From Brevibacillus fortis (GTDB lineage Bacteria > Bacillota > Bacilli > Brevibacillales > Brevibacillaceae), in NCBI RefSeq assembly GCF_003013395.1, contig NZ_PXZM01000049.1, positions 20,591 to 84,590 of the forward strand: DNA of 64,000 nt, given 5' to 3'. The notes under the pieces were generated by a model, which was not told the DNA's origin, did not search any database, and saw only the letters and a list, made by a program, of their open reading frames with translations. The translations under genes and the position numbers were made by a program. Positions 25,719 through 35,329 of this stretch are shown here, one piece after another; the stretch's first letter is position 1; every line of letters begins with the position of its first letter.

Positions 25719-27095
25719 TTACTTGTTTGATTGCTCGTCCAGTGGAACTGCCTTGTTAACTCCTAGTGCAAAGAAGCTGATGACTACAATTGCCAAGAAG
25801 ACAATCCCGGCAATCAGGGAGACGCGTGTCTCATCATTGATCCACATACCAATGAGTACCATGATGAGGAAAGCAATGGTCAAATAGTTGCTCACTGGGG
25901 CAAAAGGCATTTTGAATGGATGCTTGTCCATTTCAGCACCCTTTGCTTTTCGGAATCTGATTTGACTGATCAAAATGACAAACCACGGTACCATACCAGG
26001 CAGCACACTCGCACTGTACACATACACGAAGAGATTTTCTGGGGCGATATAGCTTAAGATAACCCCAATGCCCAGACCGATCAGAACACCAATCGTACCT
26101 AACAACGGCACACCATTCGAAGACAGCTTCGTAAAAACTTTCGGGGCTTGGCCATTTACGCCTAAGGTATACAGCATACGCCCTGCACTATAAATCCCGC
26201 TATTACAGCCAGACATAGCAGCAGTAATCACGACAAAGTTAATGATACCTGCAGCTGCGGTAATACCAATTTTCGCAAAAGTAGCAACGAACGGACTGCC
26301 GATTGCCTGCAATTGATCCCAAGGGTAAACGGTTACAATAACAAAGATCGCACCAATATAGAAAATCAAAATGCGCCAAATGATGCTTTGGATCGCACTC
26401 GTTAATGTTTTTTTCGGGTCTTTTGCTTCCCCTGCTGTAATCCCGATGAGCTCGACACCTTGATACGCCCCAATCACCAAGGAAAGAGCAAAGAAAAAGC
26501 CTGTCCAACCGCCCGTAAAGAATCCGCCATTCGCCCACAGATTCGATAATCCGATTGCGTTTCCACCATTTCCAATACCAAAGAAAATCAATCCAAACCC
26601 TGCAATAATCATCAAAACGATCGTTACAATCTTGATCATGGCGAACCAAAACTCAAATTCACCAAATGATTTTACCGAGACCAAGTTGGCTGCACCGAGA
26701 ATCACCATGGCAATAATGCCTGGAATCCAAGGCGGTAAATCCGGGAACCAATACTGCATATACTGCCCGACGGCGATGATCTCTGCCATCCCGACAATAA
26801 CCCACTGGAACCAGTTACTCCAAGCCGTCATATAACCTGCTAACGGATGGATATACTTATGCCCAAAGGTCGCGAATGAACCCGTACTCGGTTCCATATA
26901 CAGCATTTCACCCATTGCACGCATGATGAAAAAAATAAAGATTCCTACAATTGCATAAGCTAGCATGACGGATGGTCCTGTCCATTTGATCGTGCTGGCC
27001 GACCCCATAAATAGCCCAACACCAATCGTACCGCCCAAAGCAATCATCTGTATATGACGCGCTTCCAGACCCCTCTTCAATTCCTTGCTTTCCAC
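25719..27095 (-). CDS. APC-family amino acid permease (AapA/YbxG-like)
   Basis: The 458-residue protein has 12 predicted TM helices. The amino-acid transporter signature is at the start (LEARHIQMIALGGTIGVGLFMG), with GVELIGITAGEAKDPKKTL in the middle. Closest recalled groups are the D-serine/D-alanine/glycine and related permeases of the AAT family; the substrate cannot be read from sequence. It is monocistronic, with promoter and terminator visible. Confidence 0.88.
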   Translation of the reverse strand: MESKELKRGLEARHIQMIALGGTIGVGLFMGSASTIKWTGPSVMLAYAIVGIFIFFIMRAMGEMLYMEPSTGSFATFGHKYIHPLAGYMTAWSNWFQWVIVGMAEIIAVGQYMQYWFPDLPPWIPGIIAMVILGAANLVSVKSFGEFEFWFAMIKIVTIVLMIIAGFGLIFFGIGNGGNAIGLSNLWANGGFFTGGWTGFFFALSLVIGAYQGVELIGITAGEAKDPKKTLTSAIQSIIWRILIFYIGAIFVIVTVYPWDQLQAIGSPFVATFAKIGITAAAGIINFVVITAAMSGCNSGIYSAGRMLYTLGVNGQAPKVFTKLSSNGVPLLGTIGVLIGLGIGVILSYIAPENLFVYVYSASVLPGMVPWFVILISQIRFRKAKGAEMDKHPFKMPFAPVSNYLTIAFLIMVLIGMWINDETRVSLIAGIVFLAIVVISFFALGVNKAVPLDEQSNK

Positions 27096-27251
27096 GTAAG
27101 CTCCCTCTTCCTCTCTGCTGTTGGCGGTATTTTAGGAAAGCTATCATAGAAAGCATTCCTAATCGTTAGTAAGATTATTCCTTTTTCTCACGTTGTGCTT
27201 CACTTCCGAATTGTTTGTTTATTTGTAAAATAAATTTCAATAACGTTAATT

Positions 27252-27281
27252 ATTATATTCACTCTATAAACAGTTTGTAAA
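27252..27281 (-). promoter_or_regulatory. Probable promoter of the amino-acid permease
   Basis: On the minus strand TTTACA (27276-27281) and TATAAT (27252-27257) are 18 bp apart in a very AT-rich stretch. The leader to the start codon is about 150 nt; no riboswitch fold was recognised there. Confidence 0.5.
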
Positions 27282-27357
27282 TCAATATATTCAAGAAAAA
27301 TATAACCAAATATATATTACTGAAAAAACATTTTCTTCCCACTGGGTTACATGTAGC

Positions 27358-27410
27358 AAAAGCACAACAATCGCCGAGATCTCTCTCGATCGGTTGTCGT
27401 GCTTTTTGCC
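27358..27410. terminator. Terminator of the esterase gene
   Basis: AAAAGCACAACAATCG pairs with CGATCGGTTGTCGTGCTTTTT with a few mismatches. T-runs lie on both strands just past the esterase stop. Confidence 0.75.
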
Positions 27411-27417
27411 TCATCTA

Positions 27418-28359
27418 TTATTTAGGATTAAGCGCTCTCGCCATCGCATCCACATAGCTTTGGCTGGCGCGCTGACTCACTTCCGCTTCGGGGACAAACA
27501 CTTCAAAGCAGTGGTAGCAGCCGGGATACAGATGAAACTCTACGTCTACGCCCGCTTGTGCAAGGCGCGTCACATATTCGATCGTCTCATCTCGGAACAA
27601 ATCGAGCTGACCTACGCACGTATAAGTCGGCGGCAGTCCCGCCAAGCTTTCGGCTCTCGATGGCGCCGCATATGCAGATACCTGACTGTCGTCGGTACCT
27701 TCGCCTAGGTACATGCTCCATGCAGTCAAATTGTTTGTCCGGTTCCATGTTGCATTTTCAGCCTGGATTTCATGGCTCGACGCCGTACGATTACGGTTGT
27801 CGAGCATTGGATACAGCGGCATTTGGAAGATAAGGGCTGGTCCACCTTTGTCGCGAGCCATTAAAGCAAGTGCTGCGGTCAGCCCCCCTCCCCCGCTAGC
27901 ACCGGCAATCGCAACCCGATCCAGATCGATGCCTAGTGACTCGGCTTCGTCTGTCATCCACGTTAAACCGGCGTAACAGTCATGGATGGCTGCTGGATAG
28001 GGGTGCTCGGGAGCCAGTCGATAATCAACCGATACGACGACACAATGAGCCGCTTGCACGAAGCGTTCGCATAGAGCGTCATCCATATCAGGGTGCCCCA
28101 GCACATAGCCTCCCCCGTGAATCCACAGCATAGCCGGAAGCTTACTGCCTGTTCGCTGGACGGGCTCGTATATTTTCGCTAGCATCTCTCCTGCTGCGCC
28201 TTGAATCATTCGACTTGTTGTGCGCACATGCTCTGACTTCTCAATAGGCGGATTTTTCAACATGGCCCTACTCGACTCCAAATCTTCTTCCAGTTGAAAA
28301 CCTGGGAATTGCGCTAATGTTTGTCTTAATTCTGGCAGTACTCGACTATTAAAATCCAT
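27418..28359 (-). CDS. Hormone-sensitive-lipase-family alpha/beta hydrolase (esterase)
   Basis: The 313-residue protein has the oxyanion motif HGGGYVLG, DYRLAPEHPYPAA, nucleophile Ser in GASGGGG, an acid in QLDLFRDE and a base His in PGCYHCFE. This is the family IV (HSL) esterase layout. GGAGGG precedes ATG 28359. It follows the LLM oxidoreductase by 13 bp, so the two form an operon; together they suggest catabolism of an ester or lactone-forming compound (inference). Confidence 0.88.
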   Translation of the reverse strand: MDFNSRVLPELRQTLAQFPGFQLEEDLESSRAMLKNPPIEKSEHVRTTSRMIQGAAGEMLAKIYEPVQRTGSKLPAMLWIHGGGYVLGHPDMDDALCERFVQAAHCVVVSVDYRLAPEHPYPAAIHDCYAGLTWMTDEAESLGIDLDRVAIAGASGGGGLTAALALMARDKGGPALIFQMPLYPMLDNRNRTASSHEIQAENATWNRTNNLTAWSMYLGEGTDDSQVSAYAAPSRAESLAGLPPTYTCVGQLDLFRDETIEYVTRLAQAGVDVEFHLYPGCYHCFEVFVPEAEVSQRASQSYVDAMARALNPK

Positions 28360-28372
28360 GTGAATCCCTCCA

Positions 28373-29443
28373 TTAAGCGAATGTTGATTCTTGCTGCGTC
28401 TCTGCTTCCCACTTGGTTATTTCCGCTCGCACCCGAGGCGCTACCTCTGTTCCTAGCAGTTCAATGGCTCTCATAACCTGATCATGCGGCATCGTGGATA
28501 TCGGCACATACATCATAAAGCGTGTCATGCCTACATTTTTGCGAAGGTGGATGATCTTTTGGGCCACCGTCTCCGGATCACCCACATACAGTGCCCCTTC
28601 AAAGCTGCGTGCGGCATCGAAGCTAGCACGGTTATAATGCGCCCAGCCCCGCTCTCTTCCGATTTTATTCATTCCTGCTTGGGTAGAAGGAAAGAATGTG
28701 TCTGCCGCCCGTTCCGTATCTTCTGCAACAAATCCAAGTGAATGTGACCCAACCGTTAATCGCGATACGTCATGACCAGCGTGCAAGGCCACCTTCTTGT
28801 AAAGCTGCACAAGTGGTGCAAACTGCCGCGGACTTCCACCAATGATCGCCAGCATCAGTGGCAATCCCAGCAAACCTGTACGAACAACAGACTCCTGATT
28901 GCCTCCGCTGCCAATCCATATGGGTAAAGGATTCTGAACGGGTCGTGGATACACGCCCAAATTCTGAATAGCTGGCCGATGACCGCCCCTCCAGGTTACT
29001 TTTTCAGACGCCTGTATTTTCAGGAGTAGTTCCAAATGTTCATCAAACAGCTCATCATAGTCATTCAAGTCATAGCCGAACAACGGAAAAGATTCGATAA
29101 AGGAACCCCGTCCCGCCATAATCTCTGCCCGTCCATTTGAAATACCATCGAGTGTGGCAAAATCCTGAAAAACACGCACTGGATCAGCCGAAGAAAGCAC
29201 CGTCACTGCACTGGTCAGCCGAATCCTTTTTGTCAGAGGCGCAGCCGCAGACAGCACCATTGCTGGAGAAGAAGCTGCATAATCCTTGCGATGATGTTCA
29301 CCGATGCCAAATACATCAAGCCCAACCTGATCAGCGAGGACGATTTCCTCGACAACTTCACGCAATCGCTGTGCGTGGCTCATCACTTCACCTGTCTGAA
29401 CATCCGGCGTCGTTTCCACAAACGAAGTAATACCTATCTCCAC
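28373..29443 (-). CDS. LLM-class flavin-dependent oxidoreductase
   Basis: The 356-residue luciferase-like TIM barrel has GIGEHHRKDYAASSP, ..GRAEIMAGRGSFIESFPLFGYDL, IWIGSGGNQESV and YVGDPETVAQKI. Such enzymes are FMN-dependent monooxygenases or reductases. The start is GTG 29443 behind AAAAGGAGAG; the ATG between them is out of frame. First gene of an operon with the HSL-type esterase. Confidence 0.87.
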   Translation of the reverse strand: MEIGITSFVETTPDVQTGEVMSHAQRLREVVEEIVLADQVGLDVFGIGEHHRKDYAASSPAMVLSAAAPLTKRIRLTSAVTVLSSADPVRVFQDFATLDGISNGRAEIMAGRGSFIESFPLFGYDLNDYDELFDEHLELLLKIQASEKVTWRGGHRPAIQNLGVYPRPVQNPLPIWIGSGGNQESVVRTGLLGLPLMLAIIGGSPRQFAPLVQLYKKVALHAGHDVSRLTVGSHSLGFVAEDTERAADTFFPSTQAGMNKIGRERGWAHYNRASFDAARSFEGALYVGDPETVAQKIIHLRKNVGMTRFMMYVPISTMPHDQVMRAIELLGTEVAPRVRAEITKWEAETQQESTFA

Positions 29444-29567
29444 AGATCATCTCTCCTTTTGTAAAACTTGTATCAGTCAACAGCTCTGAAAGCAGAATAG
29501 TTCAATGTCATATATCTTTATTTAGAACTATTAGCACAGCCCTACTCAAGCTAGATACTCAGCAGCT

Positions 29568-30806
29568 CTATTTTCTTGTAATTGCCGAAACGCGTCTGGT
29601 CACAGCCCAATACACCAGAGCCAATGCACTGACAGAGGCTCCGAGCAAGCTTACTCCCTCCCACCCAAAATGCGCATATGTATAGGTCGAAGCAATGGAG
29701 CCAACAGAAGAGCCGATGGAATAGAAAACCATATACCCTGCCGTGAGCCGACTCCGCGCCTCTGCACCCAAGGTGAAGATCATACTTTGATTCGTAACAT
29801 GCACCGCCTGTACGGCTAAATCAAGCAAAACTATACCTATAGCCAAGGCAAATAACGACTGTTCTATATAGCTGATTAGCAGCCACGATAGTAGCAATAG
29901 ACTCAAGGCGAAGCCCGTCGTTCTCTGTCCATAGCCTCGGTCTGCAAGCTTCCCTGCCCTTGCTGCAGCCAAAGCTCCGGCAACTCCTACGAGACCAAAT
30001 GCCCCGATTACCGTGTGCGACAGATATAATGGCGGCGCACTCAAAGGCAGTACTAATGGCGTCCACAAAATGCTAAAAGCAGCAAAAATCAGCATAGCCA
30101 GAACAGAGCGAATACGTAATAGCCGTTCTTGTGCGAACAACATCAGCACCGACCGAAGCAACTGGAGATAGGATAGTGCCTTTACCTCACGCTCCATATT
30201 TGGCAATACCCGAAATAGTACACAAACCAGCAAAAAGAGGAATGCAGCAGAGACCAGATATACGGAACGCCAACCCGCAAGATCTGTTAATATCCCTGCA
30301 ATAGTGCGTGCTAGAAGTATGCCAATGACGATTCCACTTGTTACTACTCCCACCACTCGCCCTCGCTCAGCAGGAGCAGCCATGGTCGCCGCGAATGCAA
30401 CGATCGTCTGCGTCACAACCGCAAGCAAGCCCACCGCAGCTATCCCCGCGAATAATACCGTACTGGTGGAGGCAGTCCCTACGATAACCAGAGCTATCAC
30501 AGATAAAAACATCTGACCGATAATCAATCGCCGTTGGTTCAATAAATCACCAAGCGGCACAAGCAACAACAGTCCTGCTGCATAAAAGATTTGAGTAAGG
30601 GTAATGAGAATCCCAATGATGGAATAGTCAATTCCGAACTCATCCGACAAATGATCAAGTAGCGGTTGCGCGAAGTAGATATTCGCAACTGACATCCCGC
30701 AAGCAACCGCAAACAATAGTGTTACATAGCGAGGCATGGGAGAGCCTTGCACTGAATCCGCCTTCCTATCGGCTTTAGCCGCTACTTTTTCGATAACCTC
30801 CTCCAT
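29568..30806 (-). CDS. MFS efflux transporter
   Basis: The 412-residue protein has 12 TM helices, with PLGDLLNQRRLI (loop 2-3 motif) and GVVTSGIVIGILLARTIAG (motif C of drug/H+ antiporters). It is closest in layout to YnfM/arabinose-efflux-like exporters; the substrate is unknown. AAGGTGAAG precedes ATG 30806. It is divergent from a TetR-family repressor with paired operators in the gap. Confidence 0.85.
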   Translation of the reverse strand: MEEVIEKVAAKADRKADSVQGSPMPRYVTLLFAVACGMSVANIYFAQPLLDHLSDEFGIDYSIIGILITLTQIFYAAGLLLLVPLGDLLNQRRLIIGQMFLSVIALVIVGTASTSTVLFAGIAAVGLLAVVTQTIVAFAATMAAPAERGRVVGVVTSGIVIGILLARTIAGILTDLAGWRSVYLVSAAFLFLLVCVLFRVLPNMEREVKALSYLQLLRSVLMLFAQERLLRIRSVLAMLIFAAFSILWTPLVLPLSAPPLYLSHTVIGAFGLVGVAGALAAARAGKLADRGYGQRTTGFALSLLLLSWLLISYIEQSLFALAIGIVLLDLAVQAVHVTNQSMIFTLGAEARSRLTAGYMVFYSIGSSVGSIASTYTYAHFGWEGVSLLGASVSALALVYWAVTRRVSAITRK

Positions 30807-30854
30807 CTGTCTTCACCTTACCTCCATTCCGTTTACGTCTGGAGCAAAATAAAA

Positions 30855-30866
30855 TACCGATCGGTA
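30855..30866. promoter_or_regulatory. TetR-family operator near the MFS gene
   Basis: TACCGATCGGTA is a perfect 12-bp palindrome, preceded by AAAA. A related copy is at 30986-30997. It lies 49 bp ahead of the MFS start. Confidence 0.7.
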
Positions 30867-30985
30867 CGTTATGATGCCCAGTAAATATATCCCACCTTTT
30901 CTTTTTCTGTCAACAACATTCTTTTCTTGTATGAATAAACCAGCCCAAAATTGACAAGACAAATGAAAAACAATAAAATATAAAA

Positions 30986-30997
30986 TACCGTTCAGTA
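30986..30997. promoter_or_regulatory. TetR-family operator near tetR
   Basis: TACCGTTCAGTA shares AAAATACCG with the perfect site at 30855 and is an imperfect palindrome. It lies 59 bp ahead of the tetR start, consistent with autoregulation. Confidence 0.65.
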
Positions 30998-31056
30998 CAA
31001 AAAAACTATTAGCAGTTACGTAGATTCGAATACATGAGTAATGAGAGGAACTCTTT

Positions 31057-31638
31057 ATGGCAAGAACACGCGAATTTGACGAAGAAAAAGTACTAGAGGC
31101 AGCTATGCAGCTCTTTTGGGAGAAGGGGTATGAAGCTACCTCATTGAGTGATTTAACTACCAGAATGGGTATCCAACGTCCAAGTATTTACTCAACCTTT
31201 GGAGACAAAAAAGAATTGTTCGAAGCCGCACTACGCAGATACACGATGTCTCGTGCTTCCGAGGTACGAACGAAGCTTCAAAACAATCCATCTGTTAAAG
31301 AGGCATTTCGCCATTTTTTTAACGAGGTGATCGATGAGGAATATACGGAAAGTCTCAGCCGAGGATGCTTTTGCATTAATACCATGGTTGAGCTAGCCCC
31401 TCATGATGAGAAATTTGAAATTCTGACAAGGGAACACCAAATGTACCTCTCTGTCATTTTTCAAGAAACGATCGAGAGAGGTATCCAATCAGGCGAACTC
31501 GATTCGAGTATAGACGCGAAAGCTATCGCACAGGCGCTTATCGTATCGTTAATTGGTCTGACCGTAATCATGAAATCACGTCCAACACGATCATTTGTTG
31601 ATAATTCGATTGAAGTTATGCTTACTTTGCTCAGGTGA
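31057..31638 (+). CDS. TetR/AcrR-family repressor
   Basis: The 193-residue regulator has an N-terminal helix-turn-helix (VLEAAMQLFWEKGYEATSLS, MGIQRPSIYSTFGDKKELF) and a C-terminal ligand-binding helical domain with SRGCFCINTMVELAPHD, typical of the YxaF/NemR-like group. It very likely represses the divergent MFS gene and itself through the two TACCG operators. Confidence 0.9.
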   Translation: MARTREFDEEKVLEAAMQLFWEKGYEATSLSDLTTRMGIQRPSIYSTFGDKKELFEAALRRYTMSRASEVRTKLQNNPSVKEAFRHFFNEVIDEEYTESLSRGCFCINTMVELAPHDEKFEILTREHQMYLSVIFQETIERGIQSGELDSSIDAKAIAQALIVSLIGLTVIMKSRPTRSFVDNSIEVMLTLLR

Positions 31639-31648
31639 ACTGGAATGA

Positions 31649-31677
31649 AAAAAGACCAACGTCTGTTGGTCTTCTTT
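31649..31677. terminator. Bidirectional terminator between tetR and the chemoreceptor gene
   Basis: AAAAAAGACCAAC GTCT GTTGGTCTTCTTT. Confidence 0.88.
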
Positions 31678-31691
31678 ACCCATCACTAAAA

Positions 31692-33668
31692 CTACTGTGT
31701 ACGCTCCAATTTAAAGCGCAGCACCAATGACTGCAACTCTTCAGCAATGTTGGCAAGATGCGCTGCCGAAGCCGCTACTTCCTCCATCGAAGCATTTTGT
31801 TCTTCACTGGCTGCTGCCACTTGGTCGACCTCTTGTGCAGTCGCCTGGCTCATGGCACTCGATTCACCAAACGCTACAAGCATCGCTGTATTTGACTGCA
31901 TCAACCGTTCGCTGACACGAGCTACTTGCGCGAGGTGCGCGTCAATGTGGTTAATCGCCTCATACATCTCCGTGAAACGCTGCTCAACCGATTGTGTCAA
32001 ATCGCTTCCCGTTGTAGCAGATTCCACGCCCTCCTCCGTGCGTTTCACCATGTGAAGGACGCGATTCTGAACCTCGCCGATCAGACTGTCGATCTTTTCA
32101 GCAGCAGAACCTGTCTGATCAGCCAGCTTGCGTACCTCATCAGCAACGACAGCGAACCCGCGGCCTTCTTGCCCGGCACGTGCCGCTTCAATTGCTGCAT
32201 TCAACGCAAGTAAATTTGTCTGAGAGGCGATATCCTGGATAAAATTCGTCACCCCGCTAATTTCTCCAGCAACCCCTTTTAACTCCTCCATCTCATCTTT
32301 TGAACGAGTGGAATGCTCCACGATCATATTCACCTGTTGTCTCGCCGCTCCGAGGGACTTCTCTCCGGTATTGGCCAGACCTGTAATGACCTGCGACATT
32401 TCGGTGCTCTCACGCAGGATGCGGATGGCATCGTCCAGCTCCTGTTGCGCTTGCGTCGCCGATTGCTTCACGGTATCTATACTCCGATTCATATCCGAAG
32501 ACATGGACGCTATTTCTTGCATGGAGGTAGCGACTTGTTCAATCGTCTGCACGTTCTCCTCCGAATTCGCTGACAAATGATGGGAGGAAGCAGAGATTTG
32601 GTCGGAATGATCGGTAATTTGACGCAGGACATCGGACAACGCTTGCGACATCGTATTGAAGTTGGATTGCAGCTGCCCAATCTCATCCGTTCTTCCACTC
32701 TCAATAGACCGGACCGTCAAATCCCCCTGCGCGATCGAGTCAGTCAGTTGCTTCAATTGCAGGACTGGTCGCACTGTGCGTTTCATAAAAATCCAAACGA
32801 ACAGGCCAATGAGGGCAAGCAAAAGGACGATGAACATGAATGAAATCCGCAACAGCGGCCCCGTCTTTTGATCGATTTCACTCCAATCAATCACGGAAAC
32901 GACGTTCAATCCGAGCGAATTTTGCTTGTTGAAGTGGTAGTATTCACGAAGCTCCTCATCATCCACTTCGAAAGAACCCTGCGCTTGATCGCGCATCACT
33001 TGGAAGCGCTCGTCTTCAAGTGGCTTGCCTTGTGGGAATCGCGGGTGCGACATTGTCACGTTATTCGGATCGAACAAGCTGACATATCCCTTTTCTCCGA
33101 TCTTGTACGTCTTTACCAGCTCGTTTAAGTGATCGATGGAAACGTCGATACCCGCTACACCTGCACCATCCGAGATCGTTTTGGCAAACGTAATCACGTA
33201 GCTTCCGCTTATCGCGTCGATATAAGGTGGCGTCACAATGATCTGCCCTTTATGCTGTATCGCTTGCTTGTACCATTCACGGGTAGTCGGATCAATTTCC
33301 TTTTTCGCCGAGTTGTAATATCGATTGTCGTAGTACATGAACGCAGACAAAACATTGTCGATGTCTTTCTCGATGTTGCGAATACGCTCGTAGATATACG
33401 CATCCGCATTTTGTCCCAGAGGAACTTGAACATCCGCAAAGCTATCAATGGTGACGGAATAATCCTCATACGAATTATTCAGCACTTGTGTAATCATCGT
33501 GGTAACCGATTCCACTTGAGACAACAATTCGTTCTCTAACTGGTTGCGTGCCAGTTGTGTCAAGGAAAGGCTCAAAACGACAGAGGGAACAACGATAAGC
33601 AAGACAAGAAAAAACAGGATCTGCTTGGCTAGCGATGCTTTATAACTAGTAACCATTTTTTTAATCAT
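31692..33668 (-). CDS. Methyl-accepting chemotaxis protein with dCache sensor
   Basis: The 658-residue receptor has TM1 at about 14-36, a dCache ligand domain (about 40-275, with TTREWYKQAIQ and DVSIDHLNELVKTY), TM2 at about 283-305, HAMP to about 360 and a long cytoplasmic signalling hairpin. The hairpin tip QTNLLALNAAIEAARAGQEG, then FAVVADEVRKLA, contacts CheA/CheW. dCache receptors often sense amino acids or organic acids; the ligand is not readable. ATG 33668 follows GAGAGGAG; the longer frame adds 20 unsupported residues. Confidence 0.92.
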   Translation of the reverse strand: MIKKMVTSYKASLAKQILFFLVLLIVVPSVVLSLSLTQLARNQLENELLSQVESVTTMITQVLNNSYEDYSVTIDSFADVQVPLGQNADAYIYERIRNIEKDIDNVLSAFMYYDNRYYNSAKKEIDPTTREWYKQAIQHKGQIIVTPPYIDAISGSYVITFAKTISDGAGVAGIDVSIDHLNELVKTYKIGEKGYVSLFDPNNVTMSHPRFPQGKPLEDERFQVMRDQAQGSFEVDDEELREYYHFNKQNSLGLNVVSVIDWSEIDQKTGPLLRISFMFIVLLLALIGLFVWIFMKRTVRPVLQLKQLTDSIAQGDLTVRSIESGRTDEIGQLQSNFNTMSQALSDVLRQITDHSDQISASSHHLSANSEENVQTIEQVATSMQEIASMSSDMNRSIDTVKQSATQAQQELDDAIRILRESTEMSQVITGLANTGEKSLGAARQQVNMIVEHSTRSKDEMEELKGVAGEISGVTNFIQDIASQTNLLALNAAIEAARAGQEGRGFAVVADEVRKLADQTGSAAEKIDSLIGEVQNRVLHMVKRTEEGVESATTGSDLTQSVEQRFTEMYEAINHIDAHLAQVARVSERLMQSNTAMLVAFGESSAMSQATAQEVDQVAAASEEQNASMEEVAASAAHLANIAEELQSLVLRFKLERTQ

Positions 33669-33837
33669 CTGTGATGACTCCTCTCTAGTGAAGTAAAATA
33701 ACGAGTTGCAGCCCAAATAACGCCTCACTGGTTGTCAGAGACGTGGTCCTATCAGGCCAAACTCATACCTGTGCCTATATTTTTCAAATGACTATTTCTA
33801 CTAAAGTTATTTTCCCTATTTATACCTTTTTGAAACT

Positions 33838-34020
33838 TCACGGCATTAAATAAGAAACATTTGCGATTGCACAAGTTGTAGCGTGAAACCTCCTGCCGCT
33901 ACCCAGTAGTAGCGTTGGAGGTTTTTGAGGTTTGGTTTTAGAGGAAAATACCGGGAAACCCAAGCGAGTAGCTCTCAGTGTGGCTGTTAAACAGTTGTTT
34001 GAAACCACGCAGTTGTTCAC
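33838..34020 (-). other. Possible transposase-tail remnant with a terminal hairpin
   Basis: The 380-bp gap between the chemoreceptor and the SDR gene holds no intact gene. At 33887-33925 lies a hairpin, AACCTCC..GCTAC pairing with GTAGC..GGAGGTT. The minus strand around it encodes KPPTLLLGSGRRFH, reminiscent of the C-terminal tail of IS605-type TnpB proteins next to a right-end hairpin. The link is tentative; it could simply be a terminator-like hairpin. Confidence 0.3.
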
Positions 34021-34127
34021 GATAACGTTTCATCCGCACTCGTCACAGCTACGTTTTTCATCATATAATGAATTATTGATACTTCAGCAACTCCCTACCT
34101 AACAAACATACGGAGCTGGTTAACCAT

Positions 34128-35189
34128 ATGAATATCCTTGTAACCGGAGCAACAGGTTTTCTCGGAAAAAAACTATCCCAAGATCTATTAAACGAAGGCC
34201 ATACCCTTTACTTACTTGCTCGAAATGAAAAAAAGGCAAGCGATTTGTTGCATAGCTTTGCCGAAAAACACCGTAAACAGGTACATATTTTACTGGGTGA
34301 TGTTTCAAAAAAGGGCTTGGGCGTCTCTGAAAATGATTGGGGACAGCTCAGTCAGAAAATAGATGCGATGTACCATATTGCCGCATACCTGTCCTTTGAT
34401 CCTGCTCAGAAACCACAGACGTACGAGGTAAATGTAGAGGGAACAAAAAATACGCTACAATTTGCAGAAGCCATTAGCTCCCCCCGCTTTATCTATGTGA
34501 GTACGGCTTACACCATCGGAACCGAAACAGAAGGAAAAGAAGCGCTGTACAACCCGGAACGCTCCTTCGTAAACAACTACGAAGAGACAAAATGCTTGGC
34601 AGAACATGTCGTCTTCTCCTACAGCGACAAAATGGAGATCATCATTGTCAGACCGTCCATCATTATCGGCGATTCCAAAACAGGCGAAGCCGATACCACT
34701 TTTGGCTTGTATGGCTTATTAAAAGGTCTTCGCGTACTGAAAAGAAGAGCGTCCCGAGCAGACGGCTGGGAAAATCAAAAGTACCGTATCTTGGTGGATG
34801 TCGACGTGAACTCGAACCTCGTCCCGGTTGACTATGTTTCTTCTGTCTTGGTCGCTGCACTTACGCATGGCGAACATAAGGAAATCTATCACGCTACCAA
34901 CCCAGTTCCACCTACCCAACAATTGGTGGTCGATTGCATTAAAGAAGTCTTGGATTTTCCGAATTTAGTTCCTGTTCCATTTGAAACAGACGAGCTGCTA
35001 TCCGAAGAAGAGAAAGCCTTTAATGCATCCATGAGCTTGTTCCATTCATATTGGAAGCGGAGTATCTCTTTCCCGAATGACAACACCAAGAAACTGCTGC
35101 AAAAAGTGGGTCAAAGCGAATTGCAGATGGATAAAGAGATGTTGATTGGGATTATGAGTGGGTTTCAGAAACAGACTGTGCTTACGTAG
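34128..35189 (+). CDS. Extended SDR-family NAD(P)-dependent protein
   Basis: The 353-residue protein has a Rossmann motif GATGFLG at 7-13, HIAAYLSF, and the catalytic pattern VSTAYTIG with YEETKCLAE (Tyr-x3-Lys), followed by VRPSIIIGDS. It belongs to the extended SDRs near the thioester-reductase/Male-sterility-like group. The substrate is unknown. Ribosome binding site GGAG lies a long 12 bp from ATG 34128. Confidence 0.85.
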   Translation: MNILVTGATGFLGKKLSQDLLNEGHTLYLLARNEKKASDLLHSFAEKHRKQVHILLGDVSKKGLGVSENDWGQLSQKIDAMYHIAAYLSFDPAQKPQTYEVNVEGTKNTLQFAEAISSPRFIYVSTAYTIGTETEGKEALYNPERSFVNNYEETKCLAEHVVFSYSDKMEIIIVRPSIIIGDSKTGEADTTFGLYGLLKGLRVLKRRASRADGWENQKYRILVDVDVNSNLVPVDYVSSVLVAALTHGEHKEIYHATNPVPPTQQLVVDCIKEVLDFPNLVPVPFETDELLSEEEKAFNASMSLFHSYWKRSISFPNDNTKKLLQKVGQSELQMDKEMLIGIMSGFQKQTVLT

Positions 35190-35274
35190 GTCTATAAGTA
35201 TAAGAGCATAATTTATTTTACACGTGGAGAAGCGTTGTAACAGCGATTCTGTGCGGTTCTCGATCTACCACAAT

Positions 35275-35322
35275 AAAACAGCCCCCCAATTGTTGATCCA
35301 GTCTCACAATTGGGGGGCTGTT
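35275..35322 (-). terminator. sstT terminator
   Basis: The arms CAGCCCCCCAATTGT and ACAATTGGGGGGCTG (15-bp perfect stem, 12-nt loop) are followed by TTTTATT on the minus strand. A very stable hairpin directly after sstT. Confidence 0.85.
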
Positions 35323-35329
35323 CATTCGC

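Noticed and set aside
33887..33925. The hairpin as terminator of the chemoreceptor or SDR gene
   Set aside because: It lies upstream of both divergent genes, so it cannot terminate either.
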